A stretch of DNA of 64,000 nucleotides from Sphingomonas sp. (GTDB lineage: Bacteria; Pseudomonadota; Alphaproteobacteria; Sphingomonadales; Sphingomonadaceae). Position numbers and translations under genes: made by a program. Positions within the stretch are counted from its first letter, which is position 1. Each line of letters begins with the position of its first letter. The stretch is taken from contig JAFOMG010000002.1 of assembly GCA_017418975.1 (NCBI GenBank), forward strand, positions 170,125 to 234,124, given 5' to 3'. The notes beneath the pieces are model-generated. The model saw only the letters and a list, made by a program, of their open reading frames with translations. It did no database searches and was not told where the DNA came from. Below, piece by piece: positions 1 through 8,423 of the stretch.

Positions 1-932
1 TCGGGATTGGCCGTGTCGCCGCTGGCATAGTCGAACAGCGCGGCCAGGCGCGGCGCCCAGCCGCCGCCGAAGGTCCAGCCCGCCTCGGCGTGCACGAAGC
101 CTGCGCGGACGCGAAGGTCATGAACATCCGTCACCGCGGCGGTGGCGCGGGCCAGGCCGCGCTGCAGGGCGGTTTCGACTTCATAGTCGAGCGCGTGCTG
201 CGCGGGCGCCCGGCGCAGGCGCATGCCGAACGTCACCAGGCGGCGATTGCGGGTCGGGTGCGTCGCCCGGTCATGCTCGATCAGGCGGAAGGCATAGGCT
301 TCGAGCGCGCTCTTGCCGAACAGGCTGGCGAGCGTGGCGTTGCCGCCGAAGAACTCGATATTCTCGGTCGCGCGGTCGAGCTGGACCTTGTTGTCATAGA
401 TGTCCGCCGGCGTGTCCGGCAGCGCGGTGAAGGGGCGCGTCCAGAACAGGAAAAGCTGGTTGCGGCGCGCATCCTGCATCTCGAGCTTGGCACCGAGATA
501 GGTGGGCACGCCGTTGGGGAAATCGGTGCGCCCGACGAGGCGGCTGGCGCCGATGTCCATCGCGAACTTGCCGGCGGTCAGCTGGATGCCCTTGGCGGGC
601 CGCCAGGCAAGATAGGCCTGGACCGGCTCGAGATCGTTGATCTCGTTGGTGCGCACCGAGCTCCGGTCGCTCTCGCCATAACCGCGCGCGTCGACCAGCT
701 CGCCGCCCAGCGTGAACCCGCCGATCTCGGCCTTCGCCGCCAGCACCGAGCGGAACGAGAGGAAGCTGTCATGCTCGGGCGTGTTCGGGCGAAACTGGCC
801 GCCGATCGTCTCGGCGCGGACGCGCAGGCTGCCGTTCGCGCTCAGCTTCACGCCATCCTGCGCGAATGCCGGCACGGCGGCGAGCGGCAGGATCGCCGCA
901 CAGGCGACGGGGGTGCGAACGGAACGGATCAA
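1..932 (-). CDS. Alginate-export family outer membrane protein (AlgE-like), C-terminal part cut by window edge
   Basis: The minus-strand reading frame is open from a TTG at 930-932 to the window start (310 codons). GGAG lies 7-8 bases before the TTG. The N-terminus has a signal peptide ending in VPAFAQDG. The mature part has alternating aromatic/polar strand-like segments and the stretch GELVDARGYGE...DLEPVQAYLAW, which is characteristic of the alginate-export (AlgE-type) beta-barrel family. The family forms outer membrane channels; many members have nothing to do with alginate, so the substrate is unknown. The gene diverges from the chemoreceptor cluster. A CCTATAAT box like those of the flagellar operons lies about 30 bases upstream. 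The family call is from recognisable sequence pattern; the flagellar-type promoter is an observation and its meaning is open. Confidence 0.75.
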   Translation of the reverse strand, partial: MIRSVRTPVACAAILPLAAVPAFAQDGVKLSANGSLRVRAETIGGQFRPNTPEHDSFLSFRSVLAAKAEIGGFTLGGELVDARGYGESDRSSVRTNEINDLEPVQAYLAWRPAKGIQLTAGKFAMDIGASRLVGRTDFPNGVPTYLGAKLEMQDARRNQLFLFWTRPFTALPDTPADIYDNKVQLDRATENIEFFGGNATLASLFGKSALEAYAFRLIEHDRATHPTRNRRLVTFGMRLRRAPAQHALDYEVETALQRGLARATAAVTDVHDLRVRAGFVHAEAGWTFGGGWAPRLAALFDYASGDTANP

Positions 933-961
933 GGGACACTCCGGAGATGGTTACCCGTTCA

Positions 962-969
962 ATTATAGG
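962..969 (-). promoter_or_regulatory. -10-like box CCTATAAT upstream of the AlgE-like gene
   Basis: Read on the minus strand the sequence is CATCCTATAATTG, matching the box found before the flagellar operons of this window. It sits 30 bases upstream of the TTG start. No TTGACA-like -35 is visible at 16-18 bp. Confidence 0.5.
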
Positions 970-1035
970 ATGATTCGCAAACTCCGGTTCACCCTTGCGG
1001 AAACTGCGCCGCCTCCGAGTGAATCCGGGAATAGC

Positions 1036-1043
1036 CCTATAAT
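1036..1043 (+). promoter_or_regulatory. -10-like box CCTATAAT facing the chemoreceptor genes
   Basis: AGCCCTATAATGATCC on the plus strand, about 90 bases upstream of the chemoreceptor remnant. It belongs to the shared CCTATAAT class. A second, weaker box (CCTACAAT) follows 52 bases later, so one or both may drive the receptor genes. Confidence 0.45.
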
Positions 1044-1087
1044 GATCCTAGTTTTCCGCGTGTCGGAACATCCCCTGAGCCGCGGCG

Positions 1088-1095
1088 CCTACAAT
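1088..1095 (+). promoter_or_regulatory. -10-like box CCTACAAT before the chemoreceptor remnant
   Basis: GCGCCTACAATGG lies 31 bases upstream of the ATG at 1127. The same TACAAT variant occurs before flgC and flgE. Confidence 0.4.
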
Positions 1096-1126
1096 GGAAA
1101 CGCCGGAAGGCAATGGAGGATCAGGA

Positions 1127-1270
1127 ATGCTCGACATGATCAACAGATGAATCCCGACGAAGAAGATGCTGGCGGCCCTCCCGTTTCCGGGCGCCCGGCT
1201 CCTCGACCAGGGGTTCAACGGCCACGTATTGAACAAGGCGCTCGGCGACGACGACTGGAGGTCGTCCTGA
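1127..1270 (+). pseudogene. Remnant of a third chemoreceptor gene (N- and C-terminal tips only)
   Basis: An ATG at 1127 with GGAGGATCAGGA before it opens MLDMINR, then a stop at 1148-1150. In the same frame follow IPTK and, near the end, GDDDWRSS with a stop at 1268-1270. The two intact receptors downstream begin ML-x4-IPTK and end DDWTAF or EEWAAF. The roughly 75 bases after this stop closely match the spacer after the first intact receptor. The simplest reading is a receptor gene whose body was deleted, leaving promoter, first dozen codons and tail. A chance short open frame cannot be excluded for the N-terminal part; the C-terminal and spacer similarity is clear. Confidence 0.5.
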
Positions 1271-1298
1271 TGCCGCCGCTTCCCATCGAATTTCAGTC

Positions 1299-1329
1299 GA
1301 GACCGGTTCTCGCCGAGAGCCCGTTTCTT
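1299..1329 (+). terminator. Degenerate terminator hairpin between the remnant and the first intact chemoreceptor
   Basis: GAGACCGG...CCCGTTTC is the mutated counterpart of the perfect GAGACGGGC/GCCCGTCTC hairpin found in the next intergenic spacer (3271-3303). Stem mismatches probably weaken it, which would allow read-through into the first receptor gene. Confidence 0.35.
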
Positions 1330-1346
1330 CGCAGGAGAAGCATGAG

Positions 1347-3242
1347 ATGCTTACGAAGTTGAAGATTCCTACCAAGATCCTCGCGCTCGTCGCCCTCATC
1401 GCCACCGTGGGGATGGGCGTCGCGCTGTTCGGATCGAACGCGCTCCTGCGCATCGACACGCGCTATTCGGAAGTGATCGAGAAGCAAATGCCGGTGGCGA
1501 TCGAACTGGCGCGTGCCAATCGCCGCGTGTCGGACATCGCCTATGCCGGCTATCGCGCCTTTGCCTATGACGGCTCTTCGAAGACCGCGCAGGATGCCGG
1601 CAGGATAGAGCAGGACAATTTCCAGGCGGCCAGCGAGCTGCTCGACAATGCCGAGGCGCTCCAGCCCGCGCTGAAGCCGCGGATCGACCAGTTCCGCGGC
1701 CAGATCGCCAGGGTGCATGCGCTCGCGTCGCAGGCGATCGCGCTCGGCCAGCGCAACGACGATGCCGGCGCCAAGGCGAAGCTCGCCGAGATGGATCCGC
1801 TGATCATCGATCTCTCCGCCCAGATGACGAAGTTCAACGACGATCAGGTCGCCAGCGGCAAGAGCCGATCGGTCGAACTCACCGAGAACAGCTATTCCAC
1901 TGTCTATACGATGCTGATCGTCAGTGTGGTCTCGATCCTGATCGCAATGGGCTTCAGCTTCTTCGTCTCGCGCACGGGGATCACCCTGCCGCTCGCGCGC
2001 CTGCAGGACACGATGCGCGCGCTGGCCGGCGGCAACAACCGCGTCGAGGTGCCGGGCACCGAGCGCGGCGACGAGCTGGGCGCGATGGCGAAGACCGTGC
2101 TGGTCTTCCGCGATGCCGCCCAGGCCCAGGAAACCGCCGCCGCGGCCAAGGCCGTCGCCGATGCCGAGCAGAAGATGGTGGTCGACACGCTCGGCGAGAA
2201 TCTCGGCGAAGTCGCCAAGGGCGACCTCACCGCCGAGATCGCCCGCGAGTTCCCGGCCGACTATGCCGCGCTCAAGGTCAATTTCAACGAAGCCGTGACC
2301 AGCCTGCGCACGCTGATCGGCTCGGTGATGGAATCGGCCGCGACGATCCAGACCGGTTCGAGCGAGATCGCCCAGGCCTCGGAAGACCTGGCCCGCCGTA
2401 CCGAAGCCAACGCCGCCAGCCTCGAGCAGACTTCCGCGGCGGTCACGCAGATGGACGAGCGGCTGAAGATCATGGCCGCCTCGGCCGGCCGCACTGTCGA
2501 ACGCGCCGATGGTGCGATCTCGACGGTATCGGGCGGCCGCGCGATCGCCGACGAAGCGGTGCAGGCAATGACCCGAGTTAGCGAGTCCGCCAAGGGCATC
2601 GACAGCGTGATCGAGGGGCTGGACAAGATCGCCTTCCAGACGCGCGTCCTCGCGATGAATGCCGCGGTGGAGGCCGGGCGTGCCGGCGAGGCCGGCCGCG
2701 GCTTCGCGGTGGTCGCCGATCTGGTCTCGGCCCTGGCAATGCGGGCGGAGGAAGAGGCCGGCCGCGCCCGCGACCAGCTGACCGCGACCCAGACCGACAT
2801 CGTCGCCGCGGTGGAGATGGTCGAGAAGGTCGACGGCGCGCTGGCCGATATCTCGAGCGACGTCGGCGAGGTCCACACGCTGCTCGCCGAGATGGCGACG
2901 GACAATGCCGCGCAGTCGACGGCGATCACCCAGATCAGCACCGCCATCGGCTCGATGGACCAGGCCACCCAGCAGAACGCCGCGATGGTCGAGGAAACCT
3001 CCGCCGCCGCGCGCAACCTGAACACCGAGGTCAGCGCCCTCTCCGACCAGGCCGGCCGCTTCACCGTGGGCAACGCCGCCGCCGTGCGCCCGGCCATGCG
3101 TTCCGCTTCGGCCCCGGTGCCCGCGCGCCCGGCCAAGCCCGCCGCAAAGAAGGCCGGGGCCTATGTTTCCCCGGTGAAGGCGCTGCCGCGCGCCAAGACC
3201 ACGCCGGACAGCGGCGGGAACGACGACTGGACGGCGTTCTGA
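1347..3242 (+). CDS. Methyl-accepting chemotaxis protein
   Basis: 631 residues. TM helix 1 at about 10-30, a periplasmic four-helix-bundle-like sensor at about 35-185, TM helix 2 at about 187-207, a HAMP domain at about 208-265, a second HAMP-like segment at about 285-325, and a cytoplasmic signalling coiled coil at about 330-580. The hairpin tip reads NAAVEAGRAGEAGRGFAVVADLV, the CheA/CheW-contacting region. The C-terminus ends DDWTAF, resembling the W-x-x-F pentapeptide that tethers CheR or CheB. AGGAG precedes the ATG. The gene is tandem with a near-copy, with a terminator-like hairpin between. From about codon 190 to the C-terminus the two are almost identical at DNA level, while the sensor halves differ more. 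The ligand cannot be predicted. Confidence 0.93.
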   Translation: MLTKLKIPTKILALVALIATVGMGVALFGSNALLRIDTRYSEVIEKQMPVAIELARANRRVSDIAYAGYRAFAYDGSSKTAQDAGRIEQDNFQAASELLDNAEALQPALKPRIDQFRGQIARVHALASQAIALGQRNDDAGAKAKLAEMDPLIIDLSAQMTKFNDDQVASGKSRSVELTENSYSTVYTMLIVSVVSILIAMGFSFFVSRTGITLPLARLQDTMRALAGGNNRVEVPGTERGDELGAMAKTVLVFRDAAQAQETAAAAKAVADAEQKMVVDTLGENLGEVAKGDLTAEIAREFPADYAALKVNFNEAVTSLRTLIGSVMESAATIQTGSSEIAQASEDLARRTEANAASLEQTSAAVTQMDERLKIMAASAGRTVERADGAISTVSGGRAIADEAVQAMTRVSESAKGIDSVIEGLDKIAFQTRVLAMNAAVEAGRAGEAGRGFAVVADLVSALAMRAEEEAGRARDQLTATQTDIVAAVEMVEKVDGALADISSDVGEVHTLLAEMATDNAAQSTAITQISTAIGSMDQATQQNAAMVEETSAAARNLNTEVSALSDQAGRFTVGNAAAVRPAMRSASAPVPARPAKPAAKKAGAYVSPVKALPRAKTTPDSGGNDDWTAF

Positions 3243-3270
3243 TGCCGCCGCTCCCCATAGAATTTTAGTC

Positions 3271-3303
3271 GAGACGGGCTCTCGCCGAGGGCCCGTCTCT
3301 TTT
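3271..3303 (+). terminator. Rho-independent terminator/attenuator between the two chemoreceptor genes
   Basis: GAGACGGGC pairs with GCCCGTCTC across an 11-base loop and is followed by TTTT. It lies only 17 bases before the second receptor start, so it may reduce the second receptor's expression relative to the first. Confidence 0.75.
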
Positions 3304-3319
3304 GCAGGAGAAGTATTAG

Positions 3320-5197
3320 ATGCTCGCAAAGTTGAAGATTCCAACCAAGATCCTGGCGCTCGTCGCCATCGTCGCCACCGTGGGTATGGGCGTCGCGCTG
3401 TTCGGATCGAACGCGCTCCAGCGCATCGACCGGAATTATTCGGACCTGGTCGTGAACCATATGCCGGTGGCGACCGAGCTGGCACGCGCCAATCGCCGCG
3501 CGTCGGACATCGCCTATGCCGGCTATCGCGCGCTTTCCTATGACGGTTCCTCGAAGATCGCGCAGGAAGCCGGCAAGGTGGAGGAGAATAATTTCCTGAC
3601 GGCCAACAAGCTGCTCGACAATGCCGAGGCGCTCCAGCCCGCGCTGAAGCCGCAGCTGGACCAGTTCCGCGGCCAGATCGCCAGGGTGCATGCGCTCGCG
3701 TCGCAGGCGATCGCGCTCGGCCAGCGCAACGACAATGACGGCGCCAAGGCGAAGCTCGCCGAGATGGATCCGCTGATCATCGACCTTTCGGCCCGGATGG
3801 CGAAGTTCAACGACGATCTGGTCGCCAATGGCAAGGCGCGATCGAGCGAGCTCGGCGCGAGCAGCAACCACACCATCTATACGATGCTGATCGTCAGCGT
3901 GGTCTCGATCCTGATCGCAATGGGCTTCAGCTTCTTCGTCTCGCGCACGGGGATCACCCTGCCGCTCGCGCGCCTGCAGGACACGATGCGCGCGCTGGCC
4001 GGCGGCAACAACCGCGTCGACGTGCCCGGCACCGAGCGCGGCGACGAGCTGGGCGCGATGGCGAAGACCGTGCTGGTCTTCCGCGATGCCGCCCAGGCCC
4101 AGGAAACCGCCGCCGCGGCCAAGGCCGTCGCCGATGCCGAGCAGAAGATGGTGGTCGACACGCTGGGCGAGAATCTCGGCGAAGTCGCCAAGGGCGACCT
4201 CACCGCCGAGATCGCCCGCGAGTTCCCGAGCGACTATGCCGCGCTGAAGACCAATTTCAACGCGGCGCTGACCAGCCTGCGCACGCTGATCGGCTCGGTG
4301 ATGGAATCGACCTCGACGATCCATACGGGCTCGAGCGAGATCGCCCAGGCCTCGGAAGACCTGGCCCGCCGCACCGAAGCCAATGCCGCCAGCCTGGAGG
4401 AGACTTCCGCGGCGGTCGCGCAGATGGACGAGCGGCTGAAAACGATGGCAGCCTCGGCCGGCCGCACCGTGGCGCGCGCCGATGGGGCGATCTCGACCGT
4501 GTCGGGCGGCCGCGCGATCGCCGACGAAGCGGTGCAGGCAATGACCCGAGTTAGCGAGTCCGCCAAGGGCATCGACAGCGTGATCGAGGGGCTGGACAAG
4601 ATCGCCTTCCAGACGCGCGTCCTCGCGATGAATGCCGCCGTGGAAGCGGGCCGCGCCGGCGAGGCGGGGCGCGGCTTCGCGGTGGTCGCCGATCTGGTCA
4701 GCGCCCTGGCGATGCGGGCGGAGGAAGAGGCCGGCCGCGCCCGCGACCAGCTGACCGCGACCCAGACCGACATCGTTGCCGCGGTGGAGATGGTCGAGAA
4801 GGTCGACGGCGCGCTGGCCGATATCTCCAGCGACGTCGGCGAGGTCCACACGCTGCTCGCCGAGATGGCGACGGACAATGCCGCGCAGTCGACGGCGATC
4901 ACCCAGATCAGCACCGCCATCGGCTCGATGGACCAGGCCACCCAGCAGAATGCCGCGATGGTCGAGGAAACCTCCGCCGCCGCGCGCAACCTGAACACCG
5001 AGGTCAGCGCCCTCTCCGACCAGGCCGGCCGCTTCACCGTGGGCAACGCCGCCGCCGTGCGCCCGGCCATGCGCCCGGCCCCGATGCCGGCCCACCGGGC
5101 GTCGAAACCGGCTGCGAGAAAAGCCTATGTCTCGCCGGTAAAGGCCCTGGCCACCGCCGCCGCGATGGAGGCCAGCGAGGAATGGGCCGCGTTCTGA
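3320..5197 (+). CDS. Methyl-accepting chemotaxis protein, tandem paralogue
   Basis: 625 residues with the same architecture as the preceding receptor: TM1, four-helix-bundle-like sensor, TM2, HAMP, signalling coiled coil and C-terminal SEEWAAF, again a W-x-x-F tether. The start ATG follows GCAGGAGAAG. The HAMP and signalling domains are nearly base-for-base identical to the upstream copy over more than 1 kb, including synonymous positions. The sensor carries clustered substitutions, for example around residues 35-50 and 165-185. This pattern fits recent tandem duplication or gene conversion with diversification of ligand binding. A strong terminator follows directly. Confidence 0.93.
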   Translation: MLAKLKIPTKILALVAIVATVGMGVALFGSNALQRIDRNYSDLVVNHMPVATELARANRRASDIAYAGYRALSYDGSSKIAQEAGKVEENNFLTANKLLDNAEALQPALKPQLDQFRGQIARVHALASQAIALGQRNDNDGAKAKLAEMDPLIIDLSARMAKFNDDLVANGKARSSELGASSNHTIYTMLIVSVVSILIAMGFSFFVSRTGITLPLARLQDTMRALAGGNNRVDVPGTERGDELGAMAKTVLVFRDAAQAQETAAAAKAVADAEQKMVVDTLGENLGEVAKGDLTAEIAREFPSDYAALKTNFNAALTSLRTLIGSVMESTSTIHTGSSEIAQASEDLARRTEANAASLEETSAAVAQMDERLKTMAASAGRTVARADGAISTVSGGRAIADEAVQAMTRVSESAKGIDSVIEGLDKIAFQTRVLAMNAAVEAGRAGEAGRGFAVVADLVSALAMRAEEEAGRARDQLTATQTDIVAAVEMVEKVDGALADISSDVGEVHTLLAEMATDNAAQSTAITQISTAIGSMDQATQQNAAMVEETSAAARNLNTEVSALSDQAGRFTVGNAAAVRPAMRPAPMPAHRASKPAARKAYVSPVKALATAAAMEASEEWAAF

Positions 5198-5220
5198 GGC
5201 CCGGCTTCGTGTGACGGAAT

Positions 5221-5257
5221 GGGGGCGCCCCGGCTTCGGCCAGGGCGCCCTTTCCTT
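5221..5257 (+). terminator. Terminator after the chemoreceptor genes
   Basis: GGGCGCCC, then a 12-base loop containing CTTCGG, then GGGCGCCC and TTTCC. It separates the plus-strand receptors from the convergent serine hydrolase gene and may serve both. Confidence 0.7.
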
Positions 5258-5269
5258 ATCTGCCCGGGC

Positions 5270-6433
5270 TCATTCGAGCATGCGCTTCCCGATCGCCGCG
5301 ACGAAATCATCGAGATCCGTGGTCCCGGCATTGCTCAGAAGGATCACCGTCAGGTCGCTGTCCAGGAACCGGTAGAGCTGGCTCTGCGTGCCCATGATAT
5401 GGCCCGGACGCTTCGCGACACGATGCGTCGCGCCGCCGGCCCTGGTATCGTACACCCAAAGACCGAGGCCGTAGCGGTCGAGCCCGGGCGTGGTCATCTG
5501 GTCGAGCATCGGCCGGCCGATCAGCCGGCCGCCGAACAGCGCGTTGGCAAAGCGCAGCAGGTCGCCCGCGCTCGAATAGAGCGCACCGGCCGCATACCAG
5601 TTCTCGGGATAGACCGGCATGTCGTGTTGCAGCGTGCGGCGATCGGCGGCGAGCGAATAGGCGTCGGCCAGGTTGGGAACGACTTGCTGGTGCCGCATCA
5701 TGCCGCTGTGGCGCATGTTCAGGGGAACCAGGATGCGCTCGCCGAGCACGGCGCCGAACGGCTTGCCATAGGCTCGTTCGATGATCTTCCCGAGGATGAT
5801 ATAGTCGGCGTTGTTATAGTCGAAGACCTTGCCCGGCGCGTTGACGAGCGGATCGCTGCAGAACTTCCGGAGCAGATCGTCGCTGCTATAGGGCGTCTGG
5901 TAGAGCGGAAGCCGGTCGTGCCGGACGGCATCCTCGACCTGGGCGCGAATGGCCTGCCGCTCGTCCTCGATATTGGGGATCGCGTCGATGTTCCGGAGCC
6001 CGGAAGTATGGTTGAGAAGCTGGCGGACCGTGACCCTGGCCGCCGCCTCGCCGCGATAATCGGGAAGATAGGTGCCGATCGTCCCGTCGAGATCCAGCCG
6101 GCGCTGCTCCGCGAGCTGGAGGACGAGCGTCGAGGTGAAGAGCTTGGTGATCGAGGCGGCCCAATAGACCGTGTGCCGCGTGTTCGGAACATTGTGCTCG
6201 CGATTGGCCAGGCCGAAGCTGCGTTCGAACACCGTCCGGCCGCCCTTCTGCACCAGGACGGTACCGCTGAAGCCATGTTCCTTCGCATAGCCGGCGATGA
6301 AATCCCCGGGCGATTGCCCGGCCGGTGCCCGGATGGCGGCCGGCATGGACGGAGCCGGTTGCACGCCGGCAGCCAGAACAGGGGCGGCGGCCAGGACGAT
6401 GGCCATCGCCAATGCGGGGAAGAACGGACGCAC
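5270..6433 (-). CDS. Serine hydrolase of the class C beta-lactamase / D-Ala-D-Ala peptidase fold
   Basis: 387 residues from a GTG preceded by AGGAGG at 5 bases; longer upstream starts lack such a site. A signal peptide (about residues 1-20, ending VLAA) predicts export. The S-x-x-K motif is SITK in the segment YWAASITKLF, and the second motif Y-x-N is YNN in FDYNNADY. A C-terminal HIMG probably replaces the usual KTG/HxG. The family includes class C beta-lactamases, D-aminopeptidases and esterases, so the substrate cannot be inferred. There is no flagellar-type promoter box, and the gene is probably unrelated to motility. Confidence 0.85.
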   Translation of the reverse strand: MRPFFPALAMAIVLAAAPVLAAGVQPAPSMPAAIRAPAGQSPGDFIAGYAKEHGFSGTVLVQKGGRTVFERSFGLANREHNVPNTRHTVYWAASITKLFTSTLVLQLAEQRRLDLDGTIGTYLPDYRGEAAARVTVRQLLNHTSGLRNIDAIPNIEDERQAIRAQVEDAVRHDRLPLYQTPYSSDDLLRKFCSDPLVNAPGKVFDYNNADYIILGKIIERAYGKPFGAVLGERILVPLNMRHSGMMRHQQVVPNLADAYSLAADRRTLQHDMPVYPENWYAAGALYSSAGDLLRFANALFGGRLIGRPMLDQMTTPGLDRYGLGLWVYDTRAGGATHRVAKRPGHIMGTQSQLYRFLDSDLTVILLSNAGTTDLDDFVAAIGKRMLE

Positions 6434-6542
6434 GCGAACCTCCTGCAGCGACCTCCCGCGATATCCCGTCGGCACGCGAGCGCATCGCCGGGCAGTTGCG
6501 GCGCAACATTGCGCCAGCATTGCGCCCGCCCCCCTTCCCCCT

Positions 6543-6845
6543 CTATGCCGGCAGCACGCCGCGCAGCAGCGCCGCGCTCGCCACTCCGACGAGGACGGTG
6601 GGCAGGAGCGGCAGCCTGGCGGCCGCGAGCGCCGTCACGGCAAGCGCAAGCAGATCCGCGGGACGCCCGCTCGCAAAGGCCGGGGCGATCACCGAGACGA
6701 GGACGCAACCGGGCGCCGCATCCATCACCGCCGTCATGCGCGCGGACAGCACGCGATCGCCGAGCAGAAGATATCCGCCGATGCGCGTGGCATAGGTCAC
6801 CATCGCCATCAGCAGGATGGCCCCCAGGGTGGCGGGATCGGGCAT
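6543..6845 (-). CDS. azlD: AzlD-type small subunit of branched-chain amino acid exporter
   Basis: 100 residues with four predicted membrane helices and the early motif TYATRIGGYLLL typical of AzlD. The start ATG overlaps the azlC stop (ATGA), showing translational coupling. AzlCD exports branched-chain amino acids and analogues such as azaleucine; here the pair lies opposite an Lrp-type regulator, the classical arrangement. Confidence 0.88.
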   Translation of the reverse strand: MPDPATLGAILLMAMVTYATRIGGYLLLGDRVLSARMTAVMDAAPGCVLVSVIAPAFASGRPADLLALAVTALAAARLPLLPTVLVGVASAALLRGVLPA

Positions 6846-7579
6846 CACGGCCGCACCCAGGCACAGGCGGCCAGGACGCCCGCAACGGCACCCGCCGGCA
6901 CATACCAGGCGCCGGGCAGCAACAGGCAGGCCGCAACGGCGGCGACAAGGCTCACCGCCCAGGGCATCGCCGCGCGCATGCCCTTCCACATGCCCCGCAG
7001 CAGGACGAGGAACACGGCCGGGAACGCCATGTCGAAGCCATAGCGGGTGATGTCGCCCAGCACCGGCCCCAGCAACGCGCCCAGCGCCGTAAAGACCACC
7101 CAGGTGGCGTAGAGCCCGATCGAGACGCCGATATAGTAAGCGAGGCTGAACGGCTGCGGCCGGCCGGCGTCCGCCCTCCGCCTGGCGTCGGCGAGCCCCA
7201 TCGCCCAGCTCTCGTCGCACATGAAGAACAGCGCCGGCAGCACCCGCCTGCGGGGCAGGTGACGCAGATAGGGCGCCAATGCCGCCCCCATCAGCAGGTG
7301 ACGGCAATTCACCAGCATCGTCACGCCAGCGATCAGGAGGAGATGGGGCGGCGAGGTCCACAGGCCGATCGCGGCGAACTCGGATCCGCCGCCGAAATTG
7401 AGCCCGGTGAGGATCGGCACCTCGATGGCGCCGAACCCCTTGGCCGATGCCTGCGCGCCCAGCACCAGCGCGAACGGCACGAACCCGATCATCACGGGCA
7501 GCGATGCCCGCAATCCCCGCCGCAGCTCGGCGCGGCTTCCCGTCCCCGGCAGCGATCCGCCCGGTTTCCCTTCCGTCAT
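6845..7579 (-). CDS. azlC: AzlC-type large subunit of branched-chain amino acid exporter
   Basis: 244 residues from the ATG at 7577-7579, which has AAGGGA 6 bases upstream; an in-frame ATG ten codons earlier (7609) is possible. The protein is largely hydrophobic and contains GFVPFALVLGAQA and a conserved VNCRHLLMGAAL segment typical of AzlC permeases. It is co-transcribed with azlD and divergent from an Lrp/AsnC-family gene. The transporter acts in the inner membrane, probably to relieve excess branched-chain amino acids. Confidence 0.9.
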   Translation of the reverse strand: MTEGKPGGSLPGTGSRAELRRGLRASLPVMIGFVPFALVLGAQASAKGFGAIEVPILTGLNFGGGSEFAAIGLWTSPPHLLLIAGVTMLVNCRHLLMGAALAPYLRHLPRRRVLPALFFMCDESWAMGLADARRRADAGRPQPFSLAYYIGVSIGLYATWVVFTALGALLGPVLGDITRYGFDMAFPAVFLVLLRGMWKGMRAAMPWAVSLVAAVAACLLLPGAWYVPAGAVAGVLAACAWVRP

Positions 7580-7700
7580 CGCTTCCCTTCGGATTCCGAC
7601 GTTGCTCATGGGCGGTCGTATATGCCGGATGGAAGCGCATTTGGTTGCGAACTTGCGAGTATGGCGCGACTATATCGGCATAGATGATCGCCTTCAGCAA

Positions 7701-7715
7701 AATATGTGGCATATT
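7701..7715. promoter_or_regulatory. Candidate operator of the Lrp-type regulator
   Basis: AATATG-TGG-CATATT is a perfect 6-bp inverted repeat, AT-rich in GC-rich surroundings. It lies in the spacer between azlC and the regulator gene, 6 bases before the regulator ATG. Lrp/AsnC proteins commonly bind such sites to control themselves and a divergent transporter. Confidence 0.45.
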
Positions 7716-7721
7716 GCGCCA

Positions 7722-8189
7722 ATGAAACTGGATCGCATCGACCGCCGGATCCTGATGGCCTTGCAGCGCAACGGGCGCCTGACCAACGTGGAGCTGGCGC
7801 AGGAAGTCGGATTGTCGCCATCGCCCTGCCTGCGGCGCGTGCGGCTGCTGGAGGAATCCGGCGTCATCGAACGCTATGTCGCGCTGCTCGATCCCGAGCG
7901 GATCGGCTTCGGCATGTCGCTGTTCGTCCGGGTCTGGCTCAAGAGCCAGGACGAGGAGACGGTGCAGCAGTTCATCGCCGGCATCCGGCCGCTCGGCGAA
8001 GTCGTCGAATGCCACCTGATGGCCGGCGACTGCGATTTTCTTCTGCGCGTCGTCGCCGCGGACCTGACGGCCTTTCGCCGATTCCAGGCGGAGCGGCTGG
8101 CGCGCATTCCCTGCGTGCTCAGCCTGAAGACGGACATTCCCATGCAGAAGGTGAAGCTCACCTCCGAGCTGCCGCTCGCGATGGACTAG
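7722..8189 (+). CDS. Lrp/AsnC-family transcriptional regulator
   Basis: 155 residues. The N-terminal helix-turn-helix begins LDRIDRRILMALQRNGR and includes VGLSPSPCLRRVRLLEESGVI, the classic Lrp signature. The C-terminal half is the RAM ligand-binding domain (EVVECHLMAGDCDFLLRVV). It probably senses an amino acid and controls the divergent azlCD. An in-frame ATG at 7704 would add six residues but overlaps the palindromic operator candidate. Neither start has a convincing ribosome binding site. Confidence 0.9.
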   Translation: MKLDRIDRRILMALQRNGRLTNVELAQEVGLSPSPCLRRVRLLEESGVIERYVALLDPERIGFGMSLFVRVWLKSQDEETVQQFIAGIRPLGEVVECHLMAGDCDFLLRVVAADLTAFRRFQAERLARIPCVLSLKTDIPMQKVKLTSELPLAMD

Positions 8190-8221
8190 GCTGAGAATCC
8201 AAACAAGTATTTGATTTTCTG

Positions 8222-8303
8222 CCGTCATCCCGGCCTGGAGCCGGGATCCCGCTTCTGCTTCCGCCGGTAAGGCAGCGGGACCCCGGCTCAAGGCCGGGGC
8301 CAC
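8222..8303. repeat. Interspersed palindromic repeat, family A copy 1
   Basis: CGTCATCCCGGCCTGGAGCC at the left is repeated inverted at the right as CCCCGGCTCAAGGCCGGGGC. Similar inverted ends are found at 21700, 24499, 44775 and 55659. No coding capacity is visible between the arms. It occupies the spacer between the Lrp-type gene and flaF. Confidence 0.7.
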
Positions 8304-8370
8304 GAAAGAAGAATGAGTCCCCAATCCAGGCGCGCGGCCTGGGGGCGACGGCTCCTCTCGTCCGCAACGG

Positions 8371-8405
8371 AAAGGGGCGCCACGGCTGTCGCCGGGCGCC
8401 CCTTT
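8371..8405. terminator. Terminator downstream of flaF
   Basis: AAAGGGGCGCC and GGCGCCCCTTT form a perfect 11-bp stem with a 13-base loop, flanked by T-rich sequence in the minus direction. It can work in both orientations. Confidence 0.75.
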
Positions 8406-8423
8406 CGTTGGCCATGCGCAGGT

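Noticed and set aside
90-968. Long plus-strand open frame across the AlgE-like gene
   Set aside because: It is the antisense of a minus-strand gene with signal peptide, ribosome binding site and family motifs; the plus-strand translation has GC-shadow composition.
1293-5095. Very long minus-strand open frames (over 600 codons) opposite the chemoreceptors
   Set aside because: His/Arg/Gly-rich translations typical of antisense frames in GC-rich genes; the plus strand encodes complete receptors.
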